From assembly GCF_001189915.1 (NCBI RefSeq), contig NZ_LFLS01000028.1, positions 1 to 64,000 on the forward strand: a stretch of DNA of 64,000 bases, given 5' to 3'. Of this stretch, positions 54,487 to 63,110 are shown one piece after another. Positions within the stretch are counted from its first letter, which is position 1. Each line of letters opens with the position of its first letter. The notes beneath the pieces are model-generated. The model did not search any database and was not told the origin of the DNA. It was given only the letters and a program-made list of their open reading frames with translations. This DNA comes from Herbaspirillum autotrophicum. Lineage in GTDB: Bacteria > Pseudomonadota > Gammaproteobacteria > Burkholderiales > Burkholderiaceae_D. The position numbers were made by a program, and so were the translations under genes.

Positions 54487-56115
54487 ATGGAGGATAATTT
54501 TGGTTTTGATGCTGAATTGGATGGGCTGATGGCGAATCGCGAGGATCTGGCAATTATTCGTGCGGCACGGGCAGGCAAGGCGGAGGCGCAACTGGCATTG
54601 GGACGGCGCTATCTGTTTGGCGGTAATGGTCTGCCACAGAGTTACGCCACTGCCCTGCACTGGCTGGAGCGAGCTGCACGACAGGATATGGCGGATGCCT
54701 GGTTGTTGATCGGCGAACATATCAGTTATGAAGTCGTGGCACAGCAGTCGAAACCACTGGATTTTGCGGTCTGGTATGAACGGGCTTTCGATGCCGGCCT
54801 GATTCAGGCGGGTCTGGTGTTTGCGCGTTTGGTACTACTGAACGGGGCTCAGGCAGCAGCCATGCAGATGCATGGCAAGGCGATCAAGGCATTGGAAGCG
54901 GCAGCGCATGCCGGCATGGCGGATGCGCAGTGGTTGCTGGCGCAGCACGGCGCGGGTGGCGCAGTCGCCTCGCAGGCGGATCCGGAGGCGGATCCGGAGG
55001 TATCGGCCCCGGCCGGCGCCTCTTGGGCGCAAAGGGCGGCAGATGCGGGCGTTGAGCAAGCCCAGCAAGTGCTGGCGGATGAGGCATGGCAGCGCGGCGA
55101 CTGGGAGGGTTTCTTGCAGCGTGCGTTGCCGCTGGCGCGCAGCCTGCTGGTACAGCACCGTGAGGAGTTGCCGCAATTGAACGCGCCTTCGGCAGTATTG
55201 GCGCAGCAACTGGGCGCTGACAATATCAATGTGTTGTCCCGGCTGGCAACGGTATTGCTGCGTGGCAAGCGAGTGGATATCGATGAGGTGCAGGAAATTC
55301 TCGAGCTTGCCTCTTATGCAGATGACAAGGCGGCGCAACTGTCGCTCGGATTGTTGTATGCACGCATGGACGAGGATGGCGAACGCACCTTTCCCGGATT
55401 GGGATCAGCCAACTATAAGAAAGCGATACGCTGGCTGACCCTCGCCGGTGAGCGCGGCCAGGCGGCGGCCTGGTATGCGTTGTCGCGCATTTATCTGAAG
55501 CCCGAGTTTTCCCAGCGCAATCTGGCAGACGCTCAGCATTATCTGGAGCGCGCAGCCGAAATGGGACATGCCAAGGCGCAACTGGAATGTGGTGTCAGTG
55601 CCTGGCGCAACCGGCGTGACGATCCTGCCAATGATGTGCGTGCGGTGTATTGGTTGCAAAAGGCCAGTGCCCAAGGCAACGCCAATGCCGGCGACTTGCT
55701 GGCCAAAATTGCTGATCGCTCGGCCCCGGCTCCGTGGGCGCTGCAAGCGCGGGAGCAATTGACGCGTGAACTGATGAATGCCTACCCATTTCTGGCGGCA
55801 CGTATCGAACTGGCAATCTTGTTCGGACTGACACGTCCGGAGGCCTTGCTGATCGATTTGCATCAAGCCGACTGCGGACATTGTCTGGTAGTGGATATCC
55901 GCGCTTATTACACCCGCAGCAAACGTCGCCTCATATTAATAGAGACCGGTGAAGAGCGACAGGCGCTGAATCGTATCGGGCGCTTGTTCGAAGATGTCGA
56001 TTGCAGCCTGAGTGGACCGGAAGGGAATTACCGGCAACGCCTCTATCGTTTGAAGACGGCATTGCCGGCAATGGCGGAAGCGGCTGACGAGGTCGCCGAT
56101 CCCGTGCCGGAGTGA
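54487..56115 (+). CDS. Sel1-repeat protein
   Basis: A 542-residue protein built from Sel1-like (TPR-related) helical repeats, clearest at about 25-75 (ALGRRYLFGGNGLPQSYATALHWLERAA), 275-330 and 335-400 (ALSRIYLKPEFSQRNLADAQHYLERAAEMGHAKAQLECG). The final 100 residues are a separate region I do not recognise (EALLIDLHQADCGHCLVVDIRAYY). No signal peptide is seen. A 12-bp tandem duplication at 54976-54999 encodes ADPE twice. The ATG lacks an upstream ribosome-binding site and GGAGG lies just inside the gene, so the start is uncertain. It converges with dapF, 2 bp apart. Confidence 0.75.
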   Translation: MEDNFGFDAELDGLMANREDLAIIRAARAGKAEAQLALGRRYLFGGNGLPQSYATALHWLERAARQDMADAWLLIGEHISYEVVAQQSKPLDFAVWYERAFDAGLIQAGLVFARLVLLNGAQAAAMQMHGKAIKALEAAAHAGMADAQWLLAQHGAGGAVASQADPEADPEVSAPAGASWAQRAADAGVEQAQQVLADEAWQRGDWEGFLQRALPLARSLLVQHREELPQLNAPSAVLAQQLGADNINVLSRLATVLLRGKRVDIDEVQEILELASYADDKAAQLSLGLLYARMDEDGERTFPGLGSANYKKAIRWLTLAGERGQAAAWYALSRIYLKPEFSQRNLADAQHYLERAAEMGHAKAQLECGVSAWRNRRDDPANDVRAVYWLQKASAQGNANAGDLLAKIADRSAPAPWALQAREQLTRELMNAYPFLAARIELAILFGLTRPEALLIDLHQADCGHCLVVDIRAYYTRSKRRLILIETGEERQALNRIGRLFEDVDCSLSGPEGNYRQRLYRLKTALPAMAEAADEVADPVPE

Positions 56116-56117
56116 GA

Positions 56118-56969
56118 TCAGAGCTCGATCTCGCCTTCGAATACGGAGACCGCCGGTCCGGTCATCTTGACTGACTGGCCGGCGCCATCCCAGTTGATTA
56201 CCAGTTCGCCACCGTGTGTTTGCACCGCCACCGGTGCATCCAGCAAGCCACGCAGAATGCCTGCTACTACTGCAGCGCAAGCACCGGTGCCACAGGCCAG
56301 GGTTTCGCCGGCACCGCGTTCGAATACCCGTAATTTGATGTAGTGACGATCAACGATTTGCATGAAACCGGCGTTGACCCGGTTGGGGAAGCGCGGGTGA
56401 TGTTCAATCACCGGGCCATCGGTCAATACCGGGGCCGCTTCCGTATCGTCAACGATTTGCACGGCATGCGGGTTGCCCATGGAGACCACTGAAATCCAGG
56501 TAGTCTGGCCATTGACATCGAGTGGCCACAAAATATCGTTGCCTTCGTTTTTGCCGCTCAGTCCATTCGCATTGAAGGGTACCTGGGCCGGAGTCAATAT
56601 CGGTGCGCCCATATCGACCGTGACACGGCCATCGCTTTCCAGCGTCGGTTCAATAATCCCGGACATGGTTTCAACCCGAATGGCTCGTTTGGCGGTCAAG
56701 CCTTTGTCGCTGACGAAGCGTGCAAAGGCGCGGGCGCCGTTGCCACATTGTTCAACTTCGCCGCCATCGGCGTTGTATATCCGATAACGGAAGTCGACAT
56801 CGGCCGATTGCGGTTTTTCTACCACCAGCATCTGATCGGCACCAATGCCGAAGCGCCGGTCCGCGATGAACTTCCACTGCGCCGGGCTGAGGTCGATTTG
56901 CTGGTTGATGGCGTCGATGACAACAAAGTCATTGCCGGCGCCATGCATCTTGGTGAATTTGATTTTCAT
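56118..56969 (-). CDS. dapF: Diaminopimelate epimerase
   Basis: Converts LL- to meso-diaminopimelate for lysine and peptidoglycan synthesis, 283 residues. Both catalytic cysteines are seen, in EQCGNGAR and LACGTGACA. Other marks are [20 protein letters not shown] and ERGAGET. It follows the two acyltransferase genes on the same strand with a 43-bp gap. The usual downstream DUF484-xerC pair has been separated from it by two foreign-looking genes. Confidence 0.95.
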   Translation of the reverse strand: MKIKFTKMHGAGNDFVVIDAINQQIDLSPAQWKFIADRRFGIGADQMLVVEKPQSADVDFRYRIYNADGGEVEQCGNGARAFARFVSDKGLTAKRAIRVETMSGIIEPTLESDGRVTVDMGAPILTPAQVPFNANGLSGKNEGNDILWPLDVNGQTTWISVVSMGNPHAVQIVDDTEAAPVLTDGPVIEHHPRFPNRVNAGFMQIVDRHYIKLRVFERGAGETLACGTGACAAVVAGILRGLLDAPVAVQTHGGELVINWDGAGQSVKMTGPAVSVFEGEIEL

Positions 56970-57012
56970 ACTGGATTATAGAGCGCTCTTCTATATCAGG
57001 TGGGCGCTGTAT

Positions 57013-57888
57013 TTATTTGTCGTAGACGTCGGGCAACCCTGGTGGGCGGGTCTTGAAGCGTTTGTGCGCCCAAAAGTATTCGGCCGGGGTTTCCCGCACG
57101 CGGTCTTCAATGAATGCATTCATGCGACGTGTTGCCGCCAGAATATCGTCGCCCGGATAGTTTTCCCACGCCGGATAAAAAGTGGTCTTCCAGCCCTTGT
57201 AACCGGGCAGGTAGGTGGTGATGACCGGAATCACATTGGCATTGGTGGCAGCGGCAATCCGTGCCGGCGCGCTCAATGTTGCCGCCGGGACACCGAAAAA
57301 CGGTACGAACTCGCCATCGCGGATACCGAAATCCATGTCGGGCAGCATGATGAATGGCAAGCCTTCGCGCATGGCGCGGATGATCGGTTTGACTCCTTTT
57401 TCCCGCGCCAGCAGCGTGACGGGACGAAAGCGCGAGCGTCCCTTGAGCAGAGCGTCGTCCACGATTTTGTTTTGCTGGCGGGAGTAAATGGTGCAGACCG
57501 AAAATTGCGAATTCAGCACCAGCGCGATACCCGGTATTTCAAGGCAGACAAAATGCGGACACAGCAAGATGGTCGGCCCGGATGACAAAGTCTCGAATGG
57601 CACCCCCGGCTCAACCTTGATCAGACGCTTCAGACGTGCTTCCGAAGCCCACCATAAAATGCCGCGTTCCAGTGCGCTGCGGGCGTAGGCCTGAAAATGT
57701 TGTCTGGCGATGACGGTGCGCTCGGCCTCGCTTTTTTCCGGAAAGCACAGGCGCAGATTGGTCAGCGTGATATGCCGGCGTGGCTTCATGATGATGAACA
57801 GCAACGAGCCAAGTGCCTCGCCGAGACGTCCCAGTATCGGCAGCGGCAACCAGTGCAGCAGCCACATCAATGCAATCAATGCCCTCAT
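57013..57888 (-). CDS. LpxL/HtrB-type lauroyl acyltransferase (second of pair)
   Basis: Membrane-bound acyltransferase for lipid A late acylation, 291 residues. It has an N-terminal hydrophobic helix, the catalytic HX4E motif in CPHFVCLEIPG, and MLPDMDFG followed by FVPFFGVPAAT. The start overlaps the stop of the sister gene by 4 bp (ATGA), showing coupling. Two neighbouring LpxL-like genes probably act at different acyl positions of lipid A; which is which cannot be told. Confidence 0.88.
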   Translation of the reverse strand: MRALIALMWLLHWLPLPILGRLGEALGSLLFIIMKPRRHITLTNLRLCFPEKSEAERTVIARQHFQAYARSALERGILWWASEARLKRLIKVEPGVPFETLSSGPTILLCPHFVCLEIPGIALVLNSQFSVCTIYSRQQNKIVDDALLKGRSRFRPVTLLAREKGVKPIIRAMREGLPFIMLPDMDFGIRDGEFVPFFGVPAATLSAPARIAAATNANVIPVITTYLPGYKGWKTTFYPAWENYPGDDILAATRRMNAFIEDRVRETPAEYFWAHKRFKTRPPGLPDVYDK

Positions 57889-58733
57889 GCGCCGGACTCC
57901 GGCGCTGCTGCCACACCGGGCGGGGTTTTGTAACGGTTATAGCTCCATATATATTGTGCCGGGCAGCGCGCAATCAGTTTTTCCATGGCCAGATTGATGG
58001 CGCGGGCTTGCCGTTCCGGGGTGTCGCCCAGGATTTCTTCGAAGGCGACGAAGCGAATCACGAAACCGCGGCCAAAGGAAAGACGTTCGGCATACGACAA
58101 GATGATCGGCGCACCGCTCATCTGTTGCAGTTTGGCTGACAGCGTCATGGTGTAAGCGGCTTTGCCAAAAAAGTCCGCCCATACCCCTTCACCGTGTTGC
58201 GGCACCTGATCCGGCAACAAACCGATGGCCTGTCCCTTTTTGAGGGCCTTGAGCAAACTGCGCACGCCGGACAGATTGGCCGGCGCCAGATGCAGATTGG
58301 CGCGCGCACGGGCGCCTTCGATCAACGGCTTCAGCGCGGCCTTGCGGGGCGGCCGATACAGCGCAGTCAGCGAGGTCTGGGTCGCAATCGATTGGGCAAT
58401 GATTTCAAAACAACCCAGATGCGGCGTCAGAAAAATGACGCCGGTCTTGGCGTCGAGCGCGGCCTGCGCCACGCCCCAGTTTTCGATGCGGGCGGTACGC
58501 AATACACGGTCCGGGGATGCACACCAGACAAACGGCAGTTCAAAGATGCCTTTGCCGGATTCGGTTATTGCTTTGGATAAATGTTGACGATAGCCGGCGC
58601 GCGTAATGTTTTGCTTCAGGCGCCTGCGATAAGAGGGGGACGCCAGATAAACCACCCAGCCGGTGACGCCACCGATCAGATGCAATACTGGCAACGGCAA
58701 GAATGAGAGCAGGCGGAATAAAGAAAAAAGCAT
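57885..58733 (-). CDS. LpxL/HtrB-type lauroyl acyltransferase (first of pair)
   Basis: Lipid A late acyltransferase family protein, 282 residues. It has an N-terminal membrane helix (LFSLFRLLSFLPLPVLHLI), catalytic HX4E in TPHLGCFEII, YRPPRK and LLPDQVPQHGEGVWADFFG. The start at 58733 is set by this family N-terminus. The frame stays open far upstream, across metK on the other strand, but that part is an antisense artefact. It is divergent from metK with 177 bp between them. Confidence 0.88.
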   Translation of the reverse strand: MLFSLFRLLSFLPLPVLHLIGGVTGWVVYLASPSYRRRLKQNITRAGYRQHLSKAITESGKGIFELPFVWCASPDRVLRTARIENWGVAQAALDAKTGVIFLTPHLGCFEIIAQSIATQTSLTALYRPPRKAALKPLIEGARARANLHLAPANLSGVRSLLKALKKGQAIGLLPDQVPQHGEGVWADFFGKAAYTMTLSAKLQQMSGAPIILSYAERLSFGRGFVIRFVAFEEILGDTPERQARAINLAMEKLIARCPAQYIWSYNRYKTPPGVAAAPESGA

Positions 58734-58764
58734 AGTTGCCGTTAACAGGGAACTTCGTGGGAAA

Positions 58765-58793
58765 TTGCCGATTTTTTTCAAGAGGCGTAAAAT
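58765..58793 (+). promoter_or_regulatory. metK promoter
   Basis: TTGCCG (58765-58770), a 17-bp spacer and TAAAAT (58788-58793). The transcript would start near 58800 and carry a leader of about 110 nt containing the foldable element described next. Confidence 0.65.
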
Positions 58794-58852
58794 AGCACAA
58801 AGCCGTCGAGTTAATGACAACTTGCGAGACGGGATACAAAATTCGCTAAAGC

Positions 58853-58913
58853 GTCGCAGGCTCAATGGATTGGCCGCGACATGGTTAATCTTTAATGCAG
58901 GAGCCTGCGTATG
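58853..58913 (+). promoter_or_regulatory. Predicted metK leader RNA switch (Shine-Dalgarno-sequestering pseudoknot)
   Basis: Stem 1: GTCGC (58853-58857) pairs with GCGAC (58876-58880). Its loop segment AGGCTC (58858-58863) pairs with GAGCCT (58901-58906), making an H-type pseudoknot. The second helix covers part of the ribosome-binding site AGGAG (58899-58903), and the metK ATG is at 58911. Two alternatives exclude each other: CGCAGGCTC (58855-58863) with GAGCCTGCG (58901-58909), a perfect 9-bp sequestering hairpin; or stem 1 extended by GGC/GCC (58859-58861 with 58873-58875), which frees the site. The plan resembles the SAM/SAH riboswitch before metK in Rhodobacterales, but the stem-to-site linker here is about 20 nt. 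Ligand response is inference. Confidence 0.5.
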
Positions 58914-60074
58914 TCCAACGAATATCTCTTTACTTCCGAATCCGTTTCTGAAGGTCACCCCGACAAGGTCGCCGATCAGATTTCCGATGCGATTCTGGAT
59001 GCCATCTTCACCCAAGACCCACAATCCCGTGTTGCTGCTGAAACGCTGTGCAATACCGGCTTGGTCGTGCTTGCCGGTGAAATCACCACACGCGCCAATG
59101 TCGATTATATCGATGTTGCACGCGAAACCATCAAACGCATCGGCTACGACAATGCGGATTACGGTATTGATTACAAGAGCTGCGCAGTGCTGGTGGCGTA
59201 CGACAAGCAATCGCCTGACATCGCGCAAGGCGTGGATGAAGGCAAGGGCCTCGATCTCGATCAGGGTGCCGGCGATCAGGGCTTGATGTTCGGCTATGCC
59301 TGTGACGAAACACCGGAACTGATGCCGGCCGCCATTTATTACGCGCACCGTATCGTTGAGCGCCAGTCGCAATTGCGCAAGGATGGCCGTTTGCCTTGGC
59401 TGCGTCCGGATGCCAAATCGCAAGTTACATTGAAGTATGTGGATGGCCGTCCGGTGGCAATCGATACCATCGTGCTGTCGACCCAGCATTCGCCGGAAAT
59501 GGAACACAAGGCAATTGAAGAAGCGGCGATCGAAGAAATCATTCGCCCTGTGGTGCCGGCTGAATGGATCAAGAATACCCGCTACCTGATCAACCCGACC
59601 GGACGTTTCGTCATCGGCGGGCCGCAAGGCGATTGTGGTCTGACTGGCCGCAAGATCATTGTGGACACCTACGGCGGCGCAGCACCGCACGGCGGCGGCG
59701 CATTCTCCGGCAAGGATCCTTCCAAGGTTGACCGTTCGGCTGCCTACGCCGGCCGTTATGTGGCAAAGAATATCGTGGCCGCCGGTCTGGCGTCGCGTTG
59801 CCAGATTCAGGTGTCGTATGCAATCGGTATTGCCAAGCCGACATCGGTCATGGTCACCACCTTCGGTACCGGCAAGGTCAGCGATGAAAAGCTGGCGCAA
59901 CTGGTGCTTGAGTATTTCGACCTGCGTCCGAAGGGCATCGTGCAGATGCTCGATCTGTTGCGTCCGATCTATCAAAAGACCGCTGCCTATGGTCACTTCG
60001 GCCGTGAAGAACCGGAGTTCACATGGGAACGTACTGACAAGGCCGCGGCACTGAAAGCAGCTGCCGGCTTCTGA
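58911..60074 (+). CDS. metK: S-adenosylmethionine synthetase
   Basis: Makes SAM from methionine and ATP, 387 residues. Motifs: [29 protein letters not shown] and [20 protein letters not shown], all intact. The ATG at 58911 is preceded by AGGAG at 7 nt. It heads the methyl-cycle block metK, ahcY, YvlD-type protein, metF, but its own promoter and leader suggest control apart from ahcY. Confidence 0.97.
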   Translation: MSNEYLFTSESVSEGHPDKVADQISDAILDAIFTQDPQSRVAAETLCNTGLVVLAGEITTRANVDYIDVARETIKRIGYDNADYGIDYKSCAVLVAYDKQSPDIAQGVDEGKGLDLDQGAGDQGLMFGYACDETPELMPAAIYYAHRIVERQSQLRKDGRLPWLRPDAKSQVTLKYVDGRPVAIDTIVLSTQHSPEMEHKAIEEAAIEEIIRPVVPAEWIKNTRYLINPTGRFVIGGPQGDCGLTGRKIIVDTYGGAAPHGGGAFSGKDPSKVDRSAAYAGRYVAKNIVAAGLASRCQIQVSYAIGIAKPTSVMVTTFGTGKVSDEKLAQLVLEYFDLRPKGIVQMLDLLRPIYQKTAAYGHFGREEPEFTWERTDKAAALKAAAGF

Positions 60075-60099
60075 GTAATGGTTTAAGTCATGTATTCCC

Positions 60100-60125
60100 G
60101 GGACAGGTGCAAGCCTGCTCCGGGG
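60100..60125 (+). terminator. Hairpin after metK
   Basis: CCCGG-GACAGG...CCTG-CTCCGGGG forms an imperfect GC-rich stem about 26 bp after the metK stop, without a T-run. Weak or partial terminator. Confidence 0.35.
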
Positions 60126-60158
60126 ATTCATGATTCAAGAAGAATTGCATGATGTGCG

Positions 60159-60189
60159 TTGGCATTTCGCACAAAAAGTGTTTTACAAT
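60159..60189 (+). promoter_or_regulatory. ahcY operon promoter
   Basis: TTGGCA (60159-60164), a 19-bp spacer and TACAAT (60184-60189). The spacer is longer than usual. The predicted start near 60196 falls exactly before the riboswitch. Confidence 0.55.
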
Positions 60190-60195
60190 GCCTTT

Positions 60196-60266
60196 CCGTA
60201 TCAAGGAGCGTTGCGACAGGAAACTCCTGCCAGGCTTGATACCGTTACACCGCAACTGCGCTCACG
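60196..60266 (+). promoter_or_regulatory. SAH riboswitch (ahcY element)
   Basis: Pairings match the SAH riboswitch class known from betaproteobacteria: P1 ATCAAG/CTTGAT (60200-60205 with 60235-60240); GAGCG/CGCTC (60206-60210 with 60259-60263) and GTTGCG/CGCAAC (60210-60215 with 60251-60256); inner hairpin CAGG/CCTG (60217-60220 with 60226-60229). The class-typical strings GGAGCGTTGCGAC and CCAGGCTTGAT are present. In this class SAH binding turns expression on, so a rise in SAH would induce ahcY and the genes behind it. Confidence 0.9.
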
Positions 60267-60299
60267 TTTCTTTTTTTCTTAATTTGAAAGGAGGGCGTG

Positions 60300-61727
60300 A
60301 TGAACGCCGCAGTAATGACTACTTCCAATACCTCTTCCCAAGACTACGTAATTGCCGATCTGACACTGGCAGCATGGGGTCACAAAGAAATCCGCATCGC
60401 CGAAACTGAAATGCCTGGCCTGATGGCGATTCGCGAAGAATTCGCCGCGGCCCAGCCGCTCAAGGGCGCACGCATCACCGGTTCGATCCACATGACGATC
60501 CAGACTGCCGTGCTGATTCAGACACTGGAAGCACTCGGCGCCAAGGTGCGTTGGGCCTCCTGTAATATTTATTCGACGCAGGATCATGCCGCGGCAGCGA
60601 TTGCCGATGCCGGTACGCCAGTGTTTGCATACAAGGGCGAATCGCTCGATGAATACTGGGAATTCACGCACCGCATTTTCGAATGGCCGGGTGAAGAACA
60701 AGCCAACATGATTCTGGATGACGGCGGCGATGCTACCTTGCTGCTGCATCTGGGTACCCGTGCCGAAAAAGACGCATCGGTTCTGAACAATCCGACCTCG
60801 GAAGAAGAAATCTGCCTGTTCAATTCGATCAAGAAACGCTTGGCTGCGCATACCAACTGGTACTCGTCGCGTCTGGCGCAAATCAAGGGCGTGACAGAAG
60901 AAACCACGACTGGCGTGCATCGTCTGTATCAAATGCACAAGGATGGCAAGCTGGCATTCCCAGCCATCAACGTCAATGATTCCGTCACCAAGTCGAAGTT
61001 CGACAACCTGTACGGCTGCCGCGAATCGCTGGTGGACGGCATCAAGCGCGCCACCGATGTCATGATCGCCGGCAAGGTTGCCGTGATCGCCGGTTACGGT
61101 GATGTCGGCAAGGGTTCGGCCCAGGCCATGCGTGCCTTGTCGGCCCAGGTGTGGGTAACCGAAGTTGATCCGATCTGCGCATTGCAGGCGGCGATGGAAG
61201 GCTATCGTGTCGTGACCATGGAATACGCGGCTGAGCACGGCGACATTTTCGTCACCTGCACCGGCAACTATCATGTGATCACCCATGACCACATGAAGCG
61301 CATGAAAGATCAGGCTATTGTCTGCAACATCGGTCACTTCGACAATGAAATCGAAGTCGCTGCATTGAAGCAATACACCTGGGAAAACATCAAACCGCAA
61401 GTCGATCACATCATCTTCCCTGACGGCAAGCGCATCATCCTGCTGGCAGAAGGTCGCCTGGTCAATCTCGGTTGCGGCACCGGCCATCCTTCGTACGTGA
61501 TGAGCTCGTCATTCGCCAATCAGACCATCGCGCAGATCGAACTGTTTGTGAACACCAAGTCGTATCCGGTTGGCGTCTATACCTTGCCCAAGCATCTGGA
61601 TGAAAAGGTCGCGCGCCTGCAATTGAAGAAATTGAATGCGCAACTGACTGAACTGACAGAAGAGCAGGCATCGTATATCGGTGTGCAGAAAGTCGGCCCA
61701 TACAAGCCGGAACACTACCGTTATTAA
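60300..61727 (+). CDS. ahcY: S-adenosylhomocysteine hydrolase
   Basis: Splits SAH into adenosine and homocysteine, which relieves product inhibition of methyltransferases. 475 residues. The NAD site is [20 protein letters not shown], with the usual [30 protein letters not shown] and a C-terminal KPEHYRY. AAAGGAGG lies about 7 nt before the ATG at 60300; a GTG directly upstream is less likely. It is controlled by the riboswitch just upstream and followed by a small membrane-protein gene and metF. Confidence 0.97.
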   Translation: MNAAVMTTSNTSSQDYVIADLTLAAWGHKEIRIAETEMPGLMAIREEFAAAQPLKGARITGSIHMTIQTAVLIQTLEALGAKVRWASCNIYSTQDHAAAAIADAGTPVFAYKGESLDEYWEFTHRIFEWPGEEQANMILDDGGDATLLLHLGTRAEKDASVLNNPTSEEEICLFNSIKKRLAAHTNWYSSRLAQIKGVTEETTTGVHRLYQMHKDGKLAFPAINVNDSVTKSKFDNLYGCRESLVDGIKRATDVMIAGKVAVIAGYGDVGKGSAQAMRALSAQVWVTEVDPICALQAAMEGYRVVTMEYAAEHGDIFVTCTGNYHVITHDHMKRMKDQAIVCNIGHFDNEIEVAALKQYTWENIKPQVDHIIFPDGKRIILLAEGRLVNLGCGTGHPSYVMSSSFANQTIAQIELFVNTKSYPVGVYTLPKHLDEKVARLQLKKLNAQLTELTEEQASYIGVQKVGPYKPEHYRY

Positions 61728-61823
61728 TCTCGGCAACGAGTAGCGGTCAACACGGAAGTCGCGGCGCACGGCAGGTTGCGCCCGGCTTGCGGTGATACCT
61801 CCAACGCTGAAAAAGGAAATCCC

Positions 61824-62174
61824 ATGTTATTGCTGATCACCTGGCTTATCAACGCGCTGGCGCTGCTTGCGGTTCCGTATCTGCTGCATTCGGTGCAGGT
61901 CGACAGTTTTGGCGCAGCATTGATTGCGGCGCTGATTCTCGGATTCGTCAATACCATCGTGCGACCGGTGCTGGTCTTGCTGACGTTGCCGGTAACCATG
62001 CTGACGCTGGGACTGTTCATCCTGATCATCAATGGACTGATGTTCTGGGTCGTGGCGCAACTGGTGGGTGGTTTTCATGTGGCCGGTTTCTGGTCGGCAG
62101 TTGGCGGTGCCTTGCTTTACAGCATCGTGTCATGGGCTTTGTCCACCTTGCTGCTCAGTGCGCGTGGCAGATAA
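61824..62174 (+). CDS. Small membrane protein, phage-holin-like / YvlD family
   Basis: A 116-residue protein of four hydrophobic helices (COG1950, YvlD-like; often labelled phage holin family). Typical are LLLITWLINALALL, LILGFVNTIVRPVLVLLTLPVT and LINGLMFWVVAQL. It is not a phage gene here: it lies between ahcY and metF, as in many Burkholderiales. Function unknown. AAAGGAAAT stands before the ATG. Confidence 0.85.
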   Translation: MLLLITWLINALALLAVPYLLHSVQVDSFGAALIAALILGFVNTIVRPVLVLLTLPVTMLTLGLFILIINGLMFWVVAQLVGGFHVAGFWSAVGGALLYSIVSWALSTLLLSARGR

Positions 62175-62196
62175 CCCAGTTTCAGGTTGAAGATAA

Positions 62197-63039
62197 ATGA
62201 AACCACATAATTTCAGTATTGAATTCTTTCCGCCCAAGACCCCGGAAGGCGTGGAGAAACTGCGCATTACCCGGGCCCGGCTGGCGGAGCTGGGTCCCAA
62301 GTATTTCTCCGTGACTTTCGGTGCCGGCGGTTCGACCCAGCAAGGTACGCTCGATACCGTGCTGGAAATCATGGGCGAAGGACACGCGGCAGCACCGCAT
62401 CTGTCTTGCCTCGGCAGTTCGCGTGCGGCCTTGCGCGACATACTGAATGAATACAAGTCGCACGGCATTACCCGTCTGGTCGCTTTGCGGGGCGATTTGC
62501 CGAGCGGATATGGCGCGATGGATGCCGCTTCGAGTGAATTCCGGTATGCCAATGAGCTGGTCGAATTCATTCGCCAGGAAACCGGCGAATGGTTTCATAT
62601 CGAAGTCGGTGCCTATCCTGAAATGCATCCGCAGGCCAAGTCGCCGCAAGATGATGTGCGGCACTTTGCGGCCAAGGTACAGGCCGGCGCGAACGCAGCA
62701 ATCACGCAGTATTTTTACAATGCCGACGCCTATTTCAGTTTTGTCGAAGACAGCCAGAAACTGGGCGTCAATATTCCGATCGTGCCGGGCATCATGCCGA
62801 TCACCAATTACTCGCAGCTGATGCGGTTTTCCGATATGTGCGGCACTGAAATCCCGCGCTGGATTCGCCTCAAGCTGGCCAGTTACGGCGACGATGCGGA
62901 ATCAATCCGGGCGTTTGGTCTGGATGTGGTGACGCAATTGTGTGAGCAGTTGCTGGAAGGTGGCGCTCCCGGTTTGCATTTCTATACGCTCAATCAGCCG
63001 GCGGCCACCTTGGCTATCTGGCAACGTCTGACGACCTGA
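62197..63039 (+). CDS. metF: Methylenetetrahydrofolate reductase
   Basis: Reduces 5,10-methylene-THF to 5-methyl-THF, the methyl donor for methionine synthesis. 280 residues with NFSIEFFPPKTPEG (catalytic Glu), SVTFGAGGSTQQGT, ALRGDLP and an FAD-binding TIM-barrel end ITQYFYNADAYF and PGIMPITNYSQL. It is 22 bp after the YvlD-type gene and probably shares ahcY's riboswitch-controlled transcript. Confidence 0.95.
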   Translation: MKPHNFSIEFFPPKTPEGVEKLRITRARLAELGPKYFSVTFGAGGSTQQGTLDTVLEIMGEGHAAAPHLSCLGSSRAALRDILNEYKSHGITRLVALRGDLPSGYGAMDAASSEFRYANELVEFIRQETGEWFHIEVGAYPEMHPQAKSPQDDVRHFAAKVQAGANAAITQYFYNADAYFSFVEDSQKLGVNIPIVPGIMPITNYSQLMRFSDMCGTEIPRWIRLKLASYGDDAESIRAFGLDVVTQLCEQLLEGGAPGLHFYTLNQPAATLAIWQRLTT

Positions 63040-63068
63040 TCGTCCGGATGGATGCATATGCAGTGGCG

Positions 63069-63096
63069 AAGCCGGCTTGCAAGAGCCGGCTTTTTC
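63069..63096 (+). terminator. Intrinsic terminator of the ahcY-metF operon
   Basis: AAGCCGGCT-TGCAAG-AGCCGGCTT (63069-63092) followed by TTTC, 29 bp after the metF stop. Confidence 0.88.
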
Positions 63097-63110
63097 ATGC
63101 GCGGACGGGG

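Noticed and set aside
58734..60131. Upstream extension of the acyltransferase frame on the minus strand, through metK
   Set aside because: The extension is antisense to the intact metK gene. The family N-terminus begins at 58733 and the rest is low-quality His/Arg-rich translation.
61824..62174. Phage holin suggesting prophage remains
   Set aside because: The YvlD-like protein sits within a metabolic operon between ahcY and metF and no other phage gene is near. The label comes from a family name only.
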